A stretch of DNA of 58,964 bases. Origin: Candidatus Margulisiibacteriota bacterium (GTDB lineage Bacteria; Margulisbacteria; WOR-1; O2-12-FULL-45-9; XYB2-FULL-48-7). This document shows, one piece after another, positions 17,722-24,484 of the stretch; the first letter of the stretch is position 1; every line of letters begins with the position of its first letter. The stretch covers positions 1 to 58,964 of the forward strand of contig JAHJKL010000027.1 in assembly GCA_018822365.1 (NCBI GenBank). The letters are read 5' to 3'. Made by a program: the position numbers and the translations under genes. The notes under the pieces were generated by a model. The model was not told the origin of the DNA and did no database searches. It saw only the letters and a program-made list of their open reading frames with translations.

Positions 17722-18183
17722 GTGGAAAAGTATTACAAAGTAGTTTCGGATAACCGCAAAGCGCGCTTCGATTACATCATTCTCGAGGTCTACAAAGCAG
17801 GTTTAGTTTTGACCGGGAATGAGGTAAAATCTGTCCGGTTGGGAAGGGTCAACCTTCAGGACAGCTATGGGCGGGTTGAAAACGGCCGGATAATGTTATA
17901 TGGTATGCACATCAATCCGTACGGCCAGGCGGCAAATAGCGACCCGCTCCGGTCGCGCCAGGTTTTGCTTAACAAGCAAGAGCTGGTGAAATTGACGGGG
18001 AAAGTCGCCGAAAAAGGATTGACCCTGGTCCCGCTGAAAATATATTTTGACGGTAATTGGGCCAAGGTTGACCTGGGAGTAGCCAAGGCCAAAAAGAAGT
18101 ACGAAAAACGTGAAGCAATTAGACGTAGAACAACTGAAAGAGAAATTGAAAAAGCTATTAGAGGAAAAAATAATGATCAATAA
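17722..18183 (+). CDS. smpB: SsrA-binding protein SmpB
   Basis: Binds tmRNA and delivers it to stalled ribosomes for trans-translation. The 153-residue protein starts at GTG 17722. Family blocks are visible: NRKARFDYIILEVYKAGLVL, TGNEVKSVRLGRVNLQDSY, the internal HINPYG, and a basic C-terminal tail rich in Lys/Arg (about 125-150) that enters the mRNA channel. The tmRNA gene lies 720 bp downstream. Its last 11 bases overlap the next small gene. Confidence 0.97.
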   Translation: MEKYYKVVSDNRKARFDYIILEVYKAGLVLTGNEVKSVRLGRVNLQDSYGRVENGRIMLYGMHINPYGQAANSDPLRSRQVLLNKQELVKLTGKVAEKGLTLVPLKIYFDGNWAKVDLGVAKAKKKYEKREAIRRRTTEREIEKAIRGKNNDQ

Positions 18184-18355
18184 AACTGCCAGAACTTATA
18201 CCGTTTCCGATCTGTATAAAGAAGCGGCCCAACTGGTCCAGGGGGAGTTCAAGGGGTTGAAGGACAGGCCGCTGACTCCTGCGGAACAGACCAAGTCGGA
18301 GGAGCTGGCCAAATTGATCTCTAAAATGGCCTTGAAGGAGATGGACCTGTTATGA
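18173..18355 (+). CDS. Small hypothetical protein
   Basis: A 60-residue protein beginning MINKTARTYTVSDLYKEA; ATG 18173 follows GAGGA by about 6 bp. The frame is open further upstream from a GTG at 18110 inside smpB, but that part is a shadow of the SmpB tail. It is helical, ending in ELAKLISKMALKEMDLL. The general size and composition recall flagellar anti-sigma or cell-division accessory peptides, but there is no diagnostic motif and I do not assign a function. It overlaps the next gene by 4 bp. Confidence 0.6.
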   Translation: MINKTARTYTVSDLYKEAAQLVQGEFKGLKDRPLTPAEQTKSEELAKLISKMALKEMDLL

Positions 18356-18825
18356 TCGAGATACCGGGACAAAAGCCCTTTACTCCGCCGATCACTCCTA
18401 AAGAAGCGAAAGCGGTAGATAAAGAGGCGACCGAACAGACAGCGCAAAAACCAGCCTCCATGCCCAAAGGGCCGATCCCCCAGGGGATAGGGCGCGGGCC
18501 GGAGCTTGATGCCCAGGCGATCGCCACCCGGCTGGCGGTATTGGCGACCGAAGCCAAAGAAAAAGAGCTTAAGTTCGAGGATATTATCGATCGGGCGATC
18601 GCCGAAACTGGGATGACCAACGCCCAGGGGGCGATGGAAGAGGTCAACCGCCGGATCCAGCAGGAGATCGAGGCGGAGATCGACAAGATCAAAGATAACA
18701 AGGACCTGATGGAAGAAGCCGAGAGCTGGCAGGAGTTTGCCGAGACCCTCTCGCGGATGAACAAAGAGCAGGTTGAGTCTTTCATGGGACTGCTTCAGGA
18801 AACGATCAAAGCTAAGAGTTTTTAA
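18352..18825 (+). CDS. Hypothetical helical protein
   Basis: A 157-residue protein with a Pro/Lys-rich N-terminus (GQKPFTPPITPKEAK, PKGPIPQGIGRGPE) and a helical acidic C-terminal half (GAMEEVNRRIQQEIEAEIDKI). No signal peptide or membrane segment. It overlaps the upstream gene by 4 bp (ATGA), so the two are probably translationally coupled. Not recognised. Confidence 0.65.
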   Translation: MIEIPGQKPFTPPITPKEAKAVDKEATEQTAQKPASMPKGPIPQGIGRGPELDAQAIATRLAVLATEAKEKELKFEDIIDRAIAETGMTNAQGAMEEVNRRIQQEIEAEIDKIKDNKDLMEEAESWQEFAETLSRMNKEQVESFMGLLQETIKAKSF

Positions 18826-18830
18826 CGGCA

Positions 18831-18902
18831 AAGGCACAGGCACAGGGGGAAATTTGCTTCCTGTGCCTTTGCCTGCGCCTGAATTTGCGGAGCAAATTTC
18901 CC
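18831..18902 (+). repeat. Two mutually exclusive hairpins before tmRNA
   Basis: Arms 18831-18840 and 18860-18869 are perfectly complementary (10 bp, AAGGCACAGG/CCTGTGCCTT). Arms 18847-18858 and 18891-18902 are also perfectly complementary (12 bp, GGGAAATTTGCT/AGCAAATTTCCC). The second pair starts inside the loop of the first, so only one hairpin, or a pseudoknot, can form. The last arm ends one base before tmRNA. Confidence 0.6.
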
Positions 18903-19332
18903 GGGGCTGTAAGGGTTTTGACGGGGAGTTGTGGTTGCGTGAGTTGCGAGCCGAGGATGTCATCTCACCTCGTAAAACATGGTGGCAACGTTCAAACGCG
19001 AACGTACAAACATTAATTGCAGACGCGCGTGAAATGGGTCTCGATGCCTTCAAGCAATTGATCGGCTATCAGCCCGCTCCCGCTCTGCAAGCTGCTTAAT
19101 AACTAAGTAGCACGTCTTCCGAATTCGCCGATAGGTTCGGGTCAAGATGTTATTTTGTCGGATACCTGGCTGGTCCCGCCGGTTGGCAAGCCGGGGAAAC
19201 AATAAAGCGGCTAGTCCGGGAGCCTCCTCGTTTAAGGAAAAGTTCCGGATGAAATAATAATTGAAACTACGCTCGTAGTGGCTCCCGTAATTGCCTTTCC
19301 GGACAGGGGTTCGACTCCCCTCAGCTCCACCA
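18903..19332 (+). ncRNA. ssrA: tmRNA
   Basis: One-piece tmRNA of about 430 nt. The 5' end GGGGCTG (18903) pairs with CAGCTCC before ACCA, giving the alanine-type acceptor stem. The 3' part has a T-arm (CAGGGGTTCGACTCCCCT) and an encoded CCA at 19330-19332. The region before the tag has CCTCGTAAAA as in E. coli. A tag frame ends PAPALQAA followed by two stops TAA TAA (19097-19102), then CTAAGTAG. If the resume codon is AAC 18995, by its 22-nt distance from CCTCG as in E. coli, the tag is 34 residues (NANVQTL...), much longer than usual. Together with SmpB it rescues stalled ribosomes. Confidence 0.92.
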
Positions 19333-19427
19333 ATTTCCGGGGTTCTCCCGATGGACATTATAATAAAATAATTATGAAATCATCGGGATCCCGTCCATTC
19401 ATTTTAATTTAATAATGTGCGACGGGA

Positions 19428-19444
19428 GACTCCCCTCAGCTCCA
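19428..19444 (+). repeat. Duplicate of tmRNA 3' end (att-like)
   Basis: GACTCCCCTCAGCTCCA occurs in the tmRNA T-arm/acceptor stem (19313-19329) and again here, 98 bp downstream, followed in both cases by an ATTT sequence. tmRNA 3' ends are classical integrase targets, so this may be a leftover attachment site. The 19333-19585 interval holds no gene; only weak inverted repeats (for example TCCCGATG 19346-19353 with CATCGGGA 19381-19388) are seen. Confidence 0.6.
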
Positions 19445-19585
19445 ATTTGACTGACAACTCGGTGTTTCGCGCCTACAACTAACGACCAACAACTTGTTGT
19501 TTTTATATGATAATCAGTTGTCGGTGGTAGCGAGTCACGACGCAAGGCGGGACGAGCGTCTTGTTCGTTGTCGGTTATTATCCCC

Positions 19586-19614
19586 TTGACCATGGACGCT
19601 TACCCCCCTATAAT
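19586..19614 (+). promoter_or_regulatory. Sigma-70-type promoter of the GT-C gene
   Basis: TTGACC (19586-19591), 17-bp spacer, TATAAT (19609-19614), then 6 nt to the ATG at 19621. This is a near-consensus promoter that places the transcription start at the start codon, so the mRNA should be leaderless. Confidence 0.75.
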
Positions 19615-19620
19615 ACCCAC

Positions 19621-21210
19621 ATGCGGTTTACATCTTTTCAAAAGGGTCTGCTTGTCGCCCTCCTGGTTATTGTTGCTTTTCTTTCTATTATATTCGTCAA
19701 TGGGATCCTGCTTGGCGACGCTTTTTCCAAAGAAGAGGCCCAGCACGCGATCTACGGTTTGTGGCTTTATAAGGATATTCGCGCTCTGGACTTTGGCGCT
19801 TTTTGGTACGACACCCAGCGGCAAATGTTCTGGCCCTTTCTCCATTCCTGGTTCCTGTCGGTAACTTTCTTTTTCTTCGGGGTCACTTTTGCCGCCGCCC
19901 GGTTTTTGAGTTTTCTGATCTTTATCCTGACCCTCTTTTTTATTTATCAGGCGTCGCTCCAGCTTAGCCGAAGGTCAGGGCCGTTGATCGGCCTTATGGC
20001 GGTAGCGCTTGCTTTGTCATCGCCGATCATGATCAACTACGCGACGCAGAGCACCCTGGAGGGGCTGGGCGCTCTAATATTTTTGGTCGCTTATTATTTC
20101 TATATCAGCACCGAGGACCGCAAGTCGCTGATCAACTATGTGTTTTTGGCGATCCTGGTTGGCCTGTCGATTTACACCAATTACCTTTACGCGTATTTCA
20201 TGATCCCGGCCTTTCTGGTCGTTTCTTTTGCCAAGCTGGGGCCGGTCTTTGTCGAGGTTCGGGCTCTTAGTAAAAAAGGAGAGCATGCCGCTTACCCCTT
20301 TCTCTGGTGGGCATATCGCAAGCTGATCTTTATTACTGTTCTTTTGGTTGTTGCCGGCGCCTGGTTCTTTACTTCCGCCTTCGCCCGAAAATTCCTCCTT
20401 TTTCTGCAGGCAATTTTCCGGTATTCCGGCGGTGAATCGATTGATGGTCTTTTGCCGGCACTGTTTTACTATCCCCGGATGATCATTGAGCACTATTCCT
20501 TCTCTCCCTGGCTTGGCCTGCTGATCGTGGTTGCCCTGTTTCTCCCTTTTACCGCTTTCCATTACTGGAAAACCAACAAGCTCTACACCTTTATCTGGAC
20601 GGTTTTGATCCTGGCGACCATGACCGTTCCGACCAAAGCTCCACAGTTCATTTACATTATCGCTCCGTTCCTTTTTATGGTCGCGGCCTCGTCTTTCTTT
20701 TATTTTATCGAGAAATATGACCTCAAGGCCAAACGGGTCCTGATCGCCCTGCTGCTCCCGGCCCTGATCTCTTTGCCTGCGCTGTTTGGCTTATACTTTC
20801 CTCAGCGGCCGGCGGAGAACATGACCGGGGTCTTGAGGTATTTCCGCCAGAGCGTCCTCCCCAGGCATCCGGTCGCGATATCCGTTAACCTTCAGCATCT
20901 AAACTCTGAAGTGGTCAATTTTTATTTCTGGGACTGGAATGCCCCTGTTTTGGCCGATACCGCCGCCCAGGAAGGGCAGCTTTTCCAGTCGGCCCGCTAC
21001 TTTTTTGCCCTTGAGCTGGACGAGTGCAGCCCCGTCCATTTGGATGTTTTGGACGACTCGCTTTTCCGCTGGAACGCTTTTTTAAGCGATAAACTGAAAA
21101 ATAATGAGGTTTCGGAGCTTTCGATGCGTCATTTTGCCAGCTTAGGCTTGACCGCCAAGATCTACGAGAAAAAAACACCGTTATATACACCTAAAAACCC
21201 TCTTTATTAA
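19621..21210 (+). CDS. GT-C family membrane glycosyltransferase (ArnT/PMT-like)
   Basis: A 529-residue polytopic membrane protein. A first membrane helix (about 9-30) is followed by an external loop with acidic residues (GDAFSKEEAQHAIYGLWLY, about 33-51), the place of the catalytic Asp/Glu in GT-C enzymes that use polyprenyl-phosphate sugars. About ten more hydrophobic segments follow up to about residue 400, then a soluble C-terminal domain. It probably transfers a sugar to protein or lipid at the membrane; substrate unknown. ATG 19621 is fixed by the promoter; the frame upstream crosses the -35 and -10 boxes. Confidence 0.8.
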   Translation: MRFTSFQKGLLVALLVIVAFLSIIFVNGILLGDAFSKEEAQHAIYGLWLYKDIRALDFGAFWYDTQRQMFWPFLHSWFLSVTFFFFGVTFAAARFLSFLIFILTLFFIYQASLQLSRRSGPLIGLMAVALALSSPIMINYATQSTLEGLGALIFLVAYYFYISTEDRKSLINYVFLAILVGLSIYTNYLYAYFMIPAFLVVSFAKLGPVFVEVRALSKKGEHAAYPFLWWAYRKLIFITVLLVVAGAWFFTSAFARKFLLFLQAIFRYSGGESIDGLLPALFYYPRMIIEHYSFSPWLGLLIVVALFLPFTAFHYWKTNKLYTFIWTVLILATMTVPTKAPQFIYIIAPFLFMVAASSFFYFIEKYDLKAKRVLIALLLPALISLPALFGLYFPQRPAENMTGVLRYFRQSVLPRHPVAISVNLQHLNSEVVNFYFWDWNAPVLADTAAQEGQLFQSARYFFALELDECSPVHLDVLDDSLFRWNAFLSDKLKNNEVSELSMRHFASLGLTAKIYEKKTPLYTPKNPLY

Positions 21211-21244
21211 CAAGGTTCTTTCCCGCGGCAATTTTCAATTAAAG

Positions 21245-21271
21245 TGAAATTATCCCCTGTCTTTATCGACA
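21245..21271 (+). promoter_or_regulatory. Sigma-28-like promoter, imperfect copy
   Basis: TGAAATT (21245-21251), 15 nt, CGACA (21267-21271). It differs by one base from the TGAAATT-N15-CGATA motif found six times on the - strand. It lies 110 bp before the 765-residue gene at 21382 and would give a leader that contains the palindrome at 21302-21347. Confidence 0.45.
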
Positions 21272-21301
21272 AATGTTAGGACCTAGTCTCAATTGACCGT
21301 C

Positions 21302-21347
21302 TAACCGCGGAATTCTTGCCCGCCGGCAGGAGGGAATTCCGCGGTTA
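21302..21347 (+). repeat. Inverted repeat with TAACCGCGGAATTC arms
   Basis: Perfect 14-bp arms (21302-21315 and 21334-21347) around an 18-nt loop that contains a GCCCGCCGGC core. The same arm sequence forms a 28-bp perfect palindrome at 33211-33238. It could be a dispersed palindromic element or an mRNA leader structure. Confidence 0.7.
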
Positions 21348-21381
21348 AATAGATTAAGCGAAACAAAGAAGGAACGCGTTA

Positions 21382-23679
21382 ATGGCAAACACTATTAGCA
21401 GACTACATTCTCTTGGCCGACAGTATTGTAATTTTGGCCGGGAACGTTTGGCGGCCGGCAATACCGGGGCCAGGGTCAGTTTTCCTGATAAAGCGGCTTG
21501 GAAGTACCTGCCGGTTGGCATTTATTATCATTTGGTCAGCAATATTGTCAGCCGTTTGATTGATCATTCAAGCCAATCCCCCTTCGGTGCGCCGGTCTAC
21601 GCTTCTGTTGCGGCGATGACCCAAAAAACAAGGTCCGTATTAGAAGATCCACCTGTTTTGAAAATGACCAACCGGGTCCCCCTAAGAGATAGCCATACCG
21701 CCCCGGGACATCTGACCGGCGAAGCCAAACGGATGGTCAGGATCATCAGAGAGCTGACCCGCCGGGATAACGGGGTCTTTACCAGGGAACAATTCAACAA
21801 TTACTGTGTAATGGGGAATTTTACTGTTGATCATCTGGCCCTTTTCAACCATCTGCTTAGCGAGAATATGGTCCGCCTCGTTGACAATCAAAAAACCGAA
21901 TATTTTGAAGTTGTAGATCAGGTCGAGTGGATCTCCAGCAACGCGACCCAGATCAATGTCAACGGAGAGATCATGAGCCTGCGTAAAGCCCTTCAGGGGG
22001 TATACACTATCCATGAGGTCATCAACATTGCCGCGCAAACCCTGGACGTGCTATGGGGGAACTCCCGGGTCTATCTATACGACCCACAAAGCGGGACGGC
22101 TACCCTGGCGATCAGCAGCGGCGACCGTGACAATGCCGACTCGCATTATCAGGGGGGATGGATCCCGCTTAGGAAGTTGAACGCCGAAGCGGAGCGGCGG
22201 TTTATTTCCAACGGGCGGACGCTTTCTGTTGTTGATCTGAAAGAGGAGGCTAGCCTGCACAAAGCCGACCGGGGAGAGGAGGCGATTACCGACCTGGTCT
22301 CAATCGAAGCGGATTACCAGAATTATAGTTTGCCCGACGGCAACCCCGGAAAAATGGTTTACGGAGTTTTTTCTTATACCCCCGACCAGGTTGAACAACG
22401 CTTTGCCGATGACCTGGAAATGAAGCGTAAACACAGCATCTGGGCCCTCTGGACCGCTTCCAACCGGATACCGAACGATGAAAGAGGCCGGGACCTGGCG
22501 GCCAGATACCCGGCGCTGATGACCGCCGAACCGCTTTCCGCCAATAACCGGCCCCAGGATGTCGCTGCAAAACTTTATAACATGGTCTTGCGGGAGGTCG
22601 CCCAGCGGATCTCGGAAATTTGCGGCGGACGGGGAATCAGGGAGGTGTGGGGGGCAGAAGAGCGCTCGATCGCTAAAGAAGAAGATACCGGCAGACGTCA
22701 AATTGTTGCGCACCCGGCCGGCCTTAGCGTGGTCTCGCTGGTTGTGAATGGGAACCAAAACCTCGCTTTTAATCTTGTTCCCCAGCTTACTACGGAAGAA
22801 AAAATGGAGCTTCTTAAAAGAGGGCAATTATTCGAGATCAATGGGATGAGGGTGAGGCTTTACGAGTATCCCAGGGATAAGTTTAAGGAGGATGAAATCC
22901 CCAGCATAACAAATTGGATCCGCGATGCCATTATTGCGGTTTATGACGGGACCGAATTGGCCAGGGGAAAATCAAAAGAACAGATGATCAGGGAACTTTC
23001 ACTTGAAGACCGACTGATGTATGAACGGGTTATCGCATCCCGATATACATTTTTGATTGAAGGGCCTCAAGGGGAAGAGCATAATATTCAGGGAGTGGTA
23101 TCGTTCAATATTCTTCAGTTAAATGATGGCAAACAAAGTTATGAGGTTTTAAAAATTCCAGAGGCAATGATCCAACCGGCAGCGCGCGGCCGGCGCCTTC
23201 AAGTCGCCCTGACCAGGCTTATTGCCAGCAGGGTGTTGCGTAAATATCGGATGGATAGTGGCTTTGGCAAGGGGTTTTGGCTGGCTTTGACCAGGGGGAT
23301 AATTCTTTACGCGACGACTCAAAGCTTAAGAGTAATGAAAGACTTCTCTCGCTCTTCCCGTTTCTCTATGAAGAGGGTCCTTAATGGAAAGACGCTAACC
23401 GAAGAAGAAAAAGCGATCATTAATGTCGGTTCGTCCGGGAAGGCTGATGAATATGGCATTGAAAGAAATGCCTATGGAGGGATGATCAGAATAGATGAAC
23501 AAGAGAGAGGAGTTGGGGTTTTTGGCAGAAAAATGGATGAAAAACTAAGACACTGGCTTGATGAAAAAGTCGGCTCCAATGGACGTATCCACCTTCTTGG
23601 CTACTTTACTATCTGGGCGAGCATTCGTTCCTGGTTTTCGGTTGTGATGAGGAGATTTTCCGGAGAAAAAAAGGATTGA
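21382..23679 (+). CDS. Unknown 765-residue protein, possible GAF-like and acyltransferase-like regions
   Basis: ATG 21382 follows AAGGA by about 8 bp. Not recognised. Residues about 115-180 look like a winged-helix or similar helical domain (EAKRMVRIIRELTRRDNG). Residues about 210-290 resemble a GAF-like fold (IHEVINIAAQTLDVLWGNSRVYLYDP). A later stretch (about 545-630), with NIQGVVSFNILQL and AARGRRLQVALTRLIASRVL, recalls the acetyl-CoA-binding part of GNAT enzymes. These are impressions without diagnostic residues. No signal peptide; the C-terminal hydrophobic stretch (GYFTIWASIRSWFSVVM) could touch the membrane. The methyltransferase follows after 4 bp. Confidence 0.7.
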   Translation: MANTISRLHSLGRQYCNFGRERLAAGNTGARVSFPDKAAWKYLPVGIYYHLVSNIVSRLIDHSSQSPFGAPVYASVAAMTQKTRSVLEDPPVLKMTNRVPLRDSHTAPGHLTGEAKRMVRIIRELTRRDNGVFTREQFNNYCVMGNFTVDHLALFNHLLSENMVRLVDNQKTEYFEVVDQVEWISSNATQINVNGEIMSLRKALQGVYTIHEVINIAAQTLDVLWGNSRVYLYDPQSGTATLAISSGDRDNADSHYQGGWIPLRKLNAEAERRFISNGRTLSVVDLKEEASLHKADRGEEAITDLVSIEADYQNYSLPDGNPGKMVYGVFSYTPDQVEQRFADDLEMKRKHSIWALWTASNRIPNDERGRDLAARYPALMTAEPLSANNRPQDVAAKLYNMVLREVAQRISEICGGRGIREVWGAEERSIAKEEDTGRRQIVAHPAGLSVVSLVVNGNQNLAFNLVPQLTTEEKMELLKRGQLFEINGMRVRLYEYPRDKFKEDEIPSITNWIRDAIIAVYDGTELARGKSKEQMIRELSLEDRLMYERVIASRYTFLIEGPQGEEHNIQGVVSFNILQLNDGKQSYEVLKIPEAMIQPAARGRRLQVALTRLIASRVLRKYRMDSGFGKGFWLALTRGIILYATTQSLRVMKDFSRSSRFSMKRVLNGKTLTEEEKAIINVGSSGKADEYGIERNAYGGMIRIDEQERGVGVFGRKMDEKLRHWLDEKVGSNGRIHLLGYFTIWASIRSWFSVVMRRFSGEKKD

Positions 23680-23683
23680 TCAA

Positions 23684-24463
23684 GTGATTCTATCAGTAGC
23701 CATAAATAAAAGTTTTTGGAGACTATACTTTAAAGTATATGATCGGAACCAATCCGAACCATATTTGCGCTTAATAAAAGATGGCGCGCGAAAATTAGTT
23801 AAAAATCCGATCGGTAAATATCTAGAGCTTGGCTGTGGTTCAGGCAATCCAACTTTGGAAATTGCCCGCAGATTGAAGGCCGCGGGTGACGTTGTCGGAT
23901 TAGACTCTTCAACCGATGCCATTGAGTTAGCTCAAAAAAAAGCGTCAGCGGAGAAACTTGGGAATATCACGTTTGTCTTGGGCGACATGGGAAAGGCGCT
24001 CCCTTTTGCTGATGAGTCGTTTGATGGGATATTGGCCAACAATTCGTTTTATTTGGTCAGTGACCCGCAAAAAACATTGATTGAAGTGATACGTTTGCTG
24101 AAACCCGGCGGTTCTTTCTTGATGACCAACCCCAAAGAAGCCGCCAGCTCTTCGGCGATCTTCAGAGAACATCTGGCAATTATGAAAGAGCGCTATTTTT
24201 ACAGGTATGGCGCTGTGATTGGCGGGGTCGCTCTGGCGGGGCACACCGCGCGGGCGTTATATAATTACAGCCTCCTCCTCCCTTTTCAGTTGGTTTTGAA
24301 ATATAGCTATAAGATCGAATCCCACTTCTGGCCGGCCGAAAAATGGGAGCAGGTCATAGAAGAGGCGCGGCGAGCTTCTCCTTATCCCTTTGCGGTCAGA
24401 GGCCCCTTTGACGCTTACGCCGGGCAGAACCACACCTATATTATTGATAGATTGCCGCGATAA
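23684..24463 (+). CDS. Class I SAM-dependent methyltransferase
   Basis: A 259-residue protein starting at GTG 23684. The SAM-binding motif LELGCGSGNPTLEIARRL (about 46-63), the acidic end of strand 2 (VVGLDSSTDAIELA, about 70-83) and motif IV/post-I LPFADESFDGILANNSFY (about 104-121) match Methyltransf_11/UbiE-like enzymes. The C-terminal half is hydrophobic and may bind a lipid or membrane substrate. Substrate unknown. It starts 4 bp after the 765-residue gene, suggesting one transcript. Confidence 0.88.
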   Translation: MILSVAINKSFWRLYFKVYDRNQSEPYLRLIKDGARKLVKNPIGKYLELGCGSGNPTLEIARRLKAAGDVVGLDSSTDAIELAQKKASAEKLGNITFVLGDMGKALPFADESFDGILANNSFYLVSDPQKTLIEVIRLLKPGGSFLMTNPKEAASSSAIFREHLAIMKERYFYRYGAVIGGVALAGHTARALYNYSLLLPFQLVLKYSYKIESHFWPAEKWEQVIEEARRASPYPFAVRGPFDAYAGQNHTYIIDRLPR

Positions 24464-24470
24464 TTCGGGT

Positions 24471-24476
24471 TATAAT
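24471..24476 (+). promoter_or_regulatory. -10 box of the histidine kinase gene
   Basis: TATAAT ends 8 nt before ATG 24485, again implying a leaderless or nearly leaderless mRNA. No good -35 at 17 bp is visible. Confidence 0.5.
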
Positions 24477-24484
24477 ACCGGATC

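Noticed and set aside
18196-19053. 285-codon - strand frame
   Set aside because: It runs antisense to two small genes and the tmRNA, has no ribosome site and a composition typical of a shadow frame.
18773-19099. 108-codon + strand frame over the tmRNA
   Set aside because: Its last part is the tmRNA tag frame; the rest crosses non-coding tmRNA structure and the end of the preceding gene.
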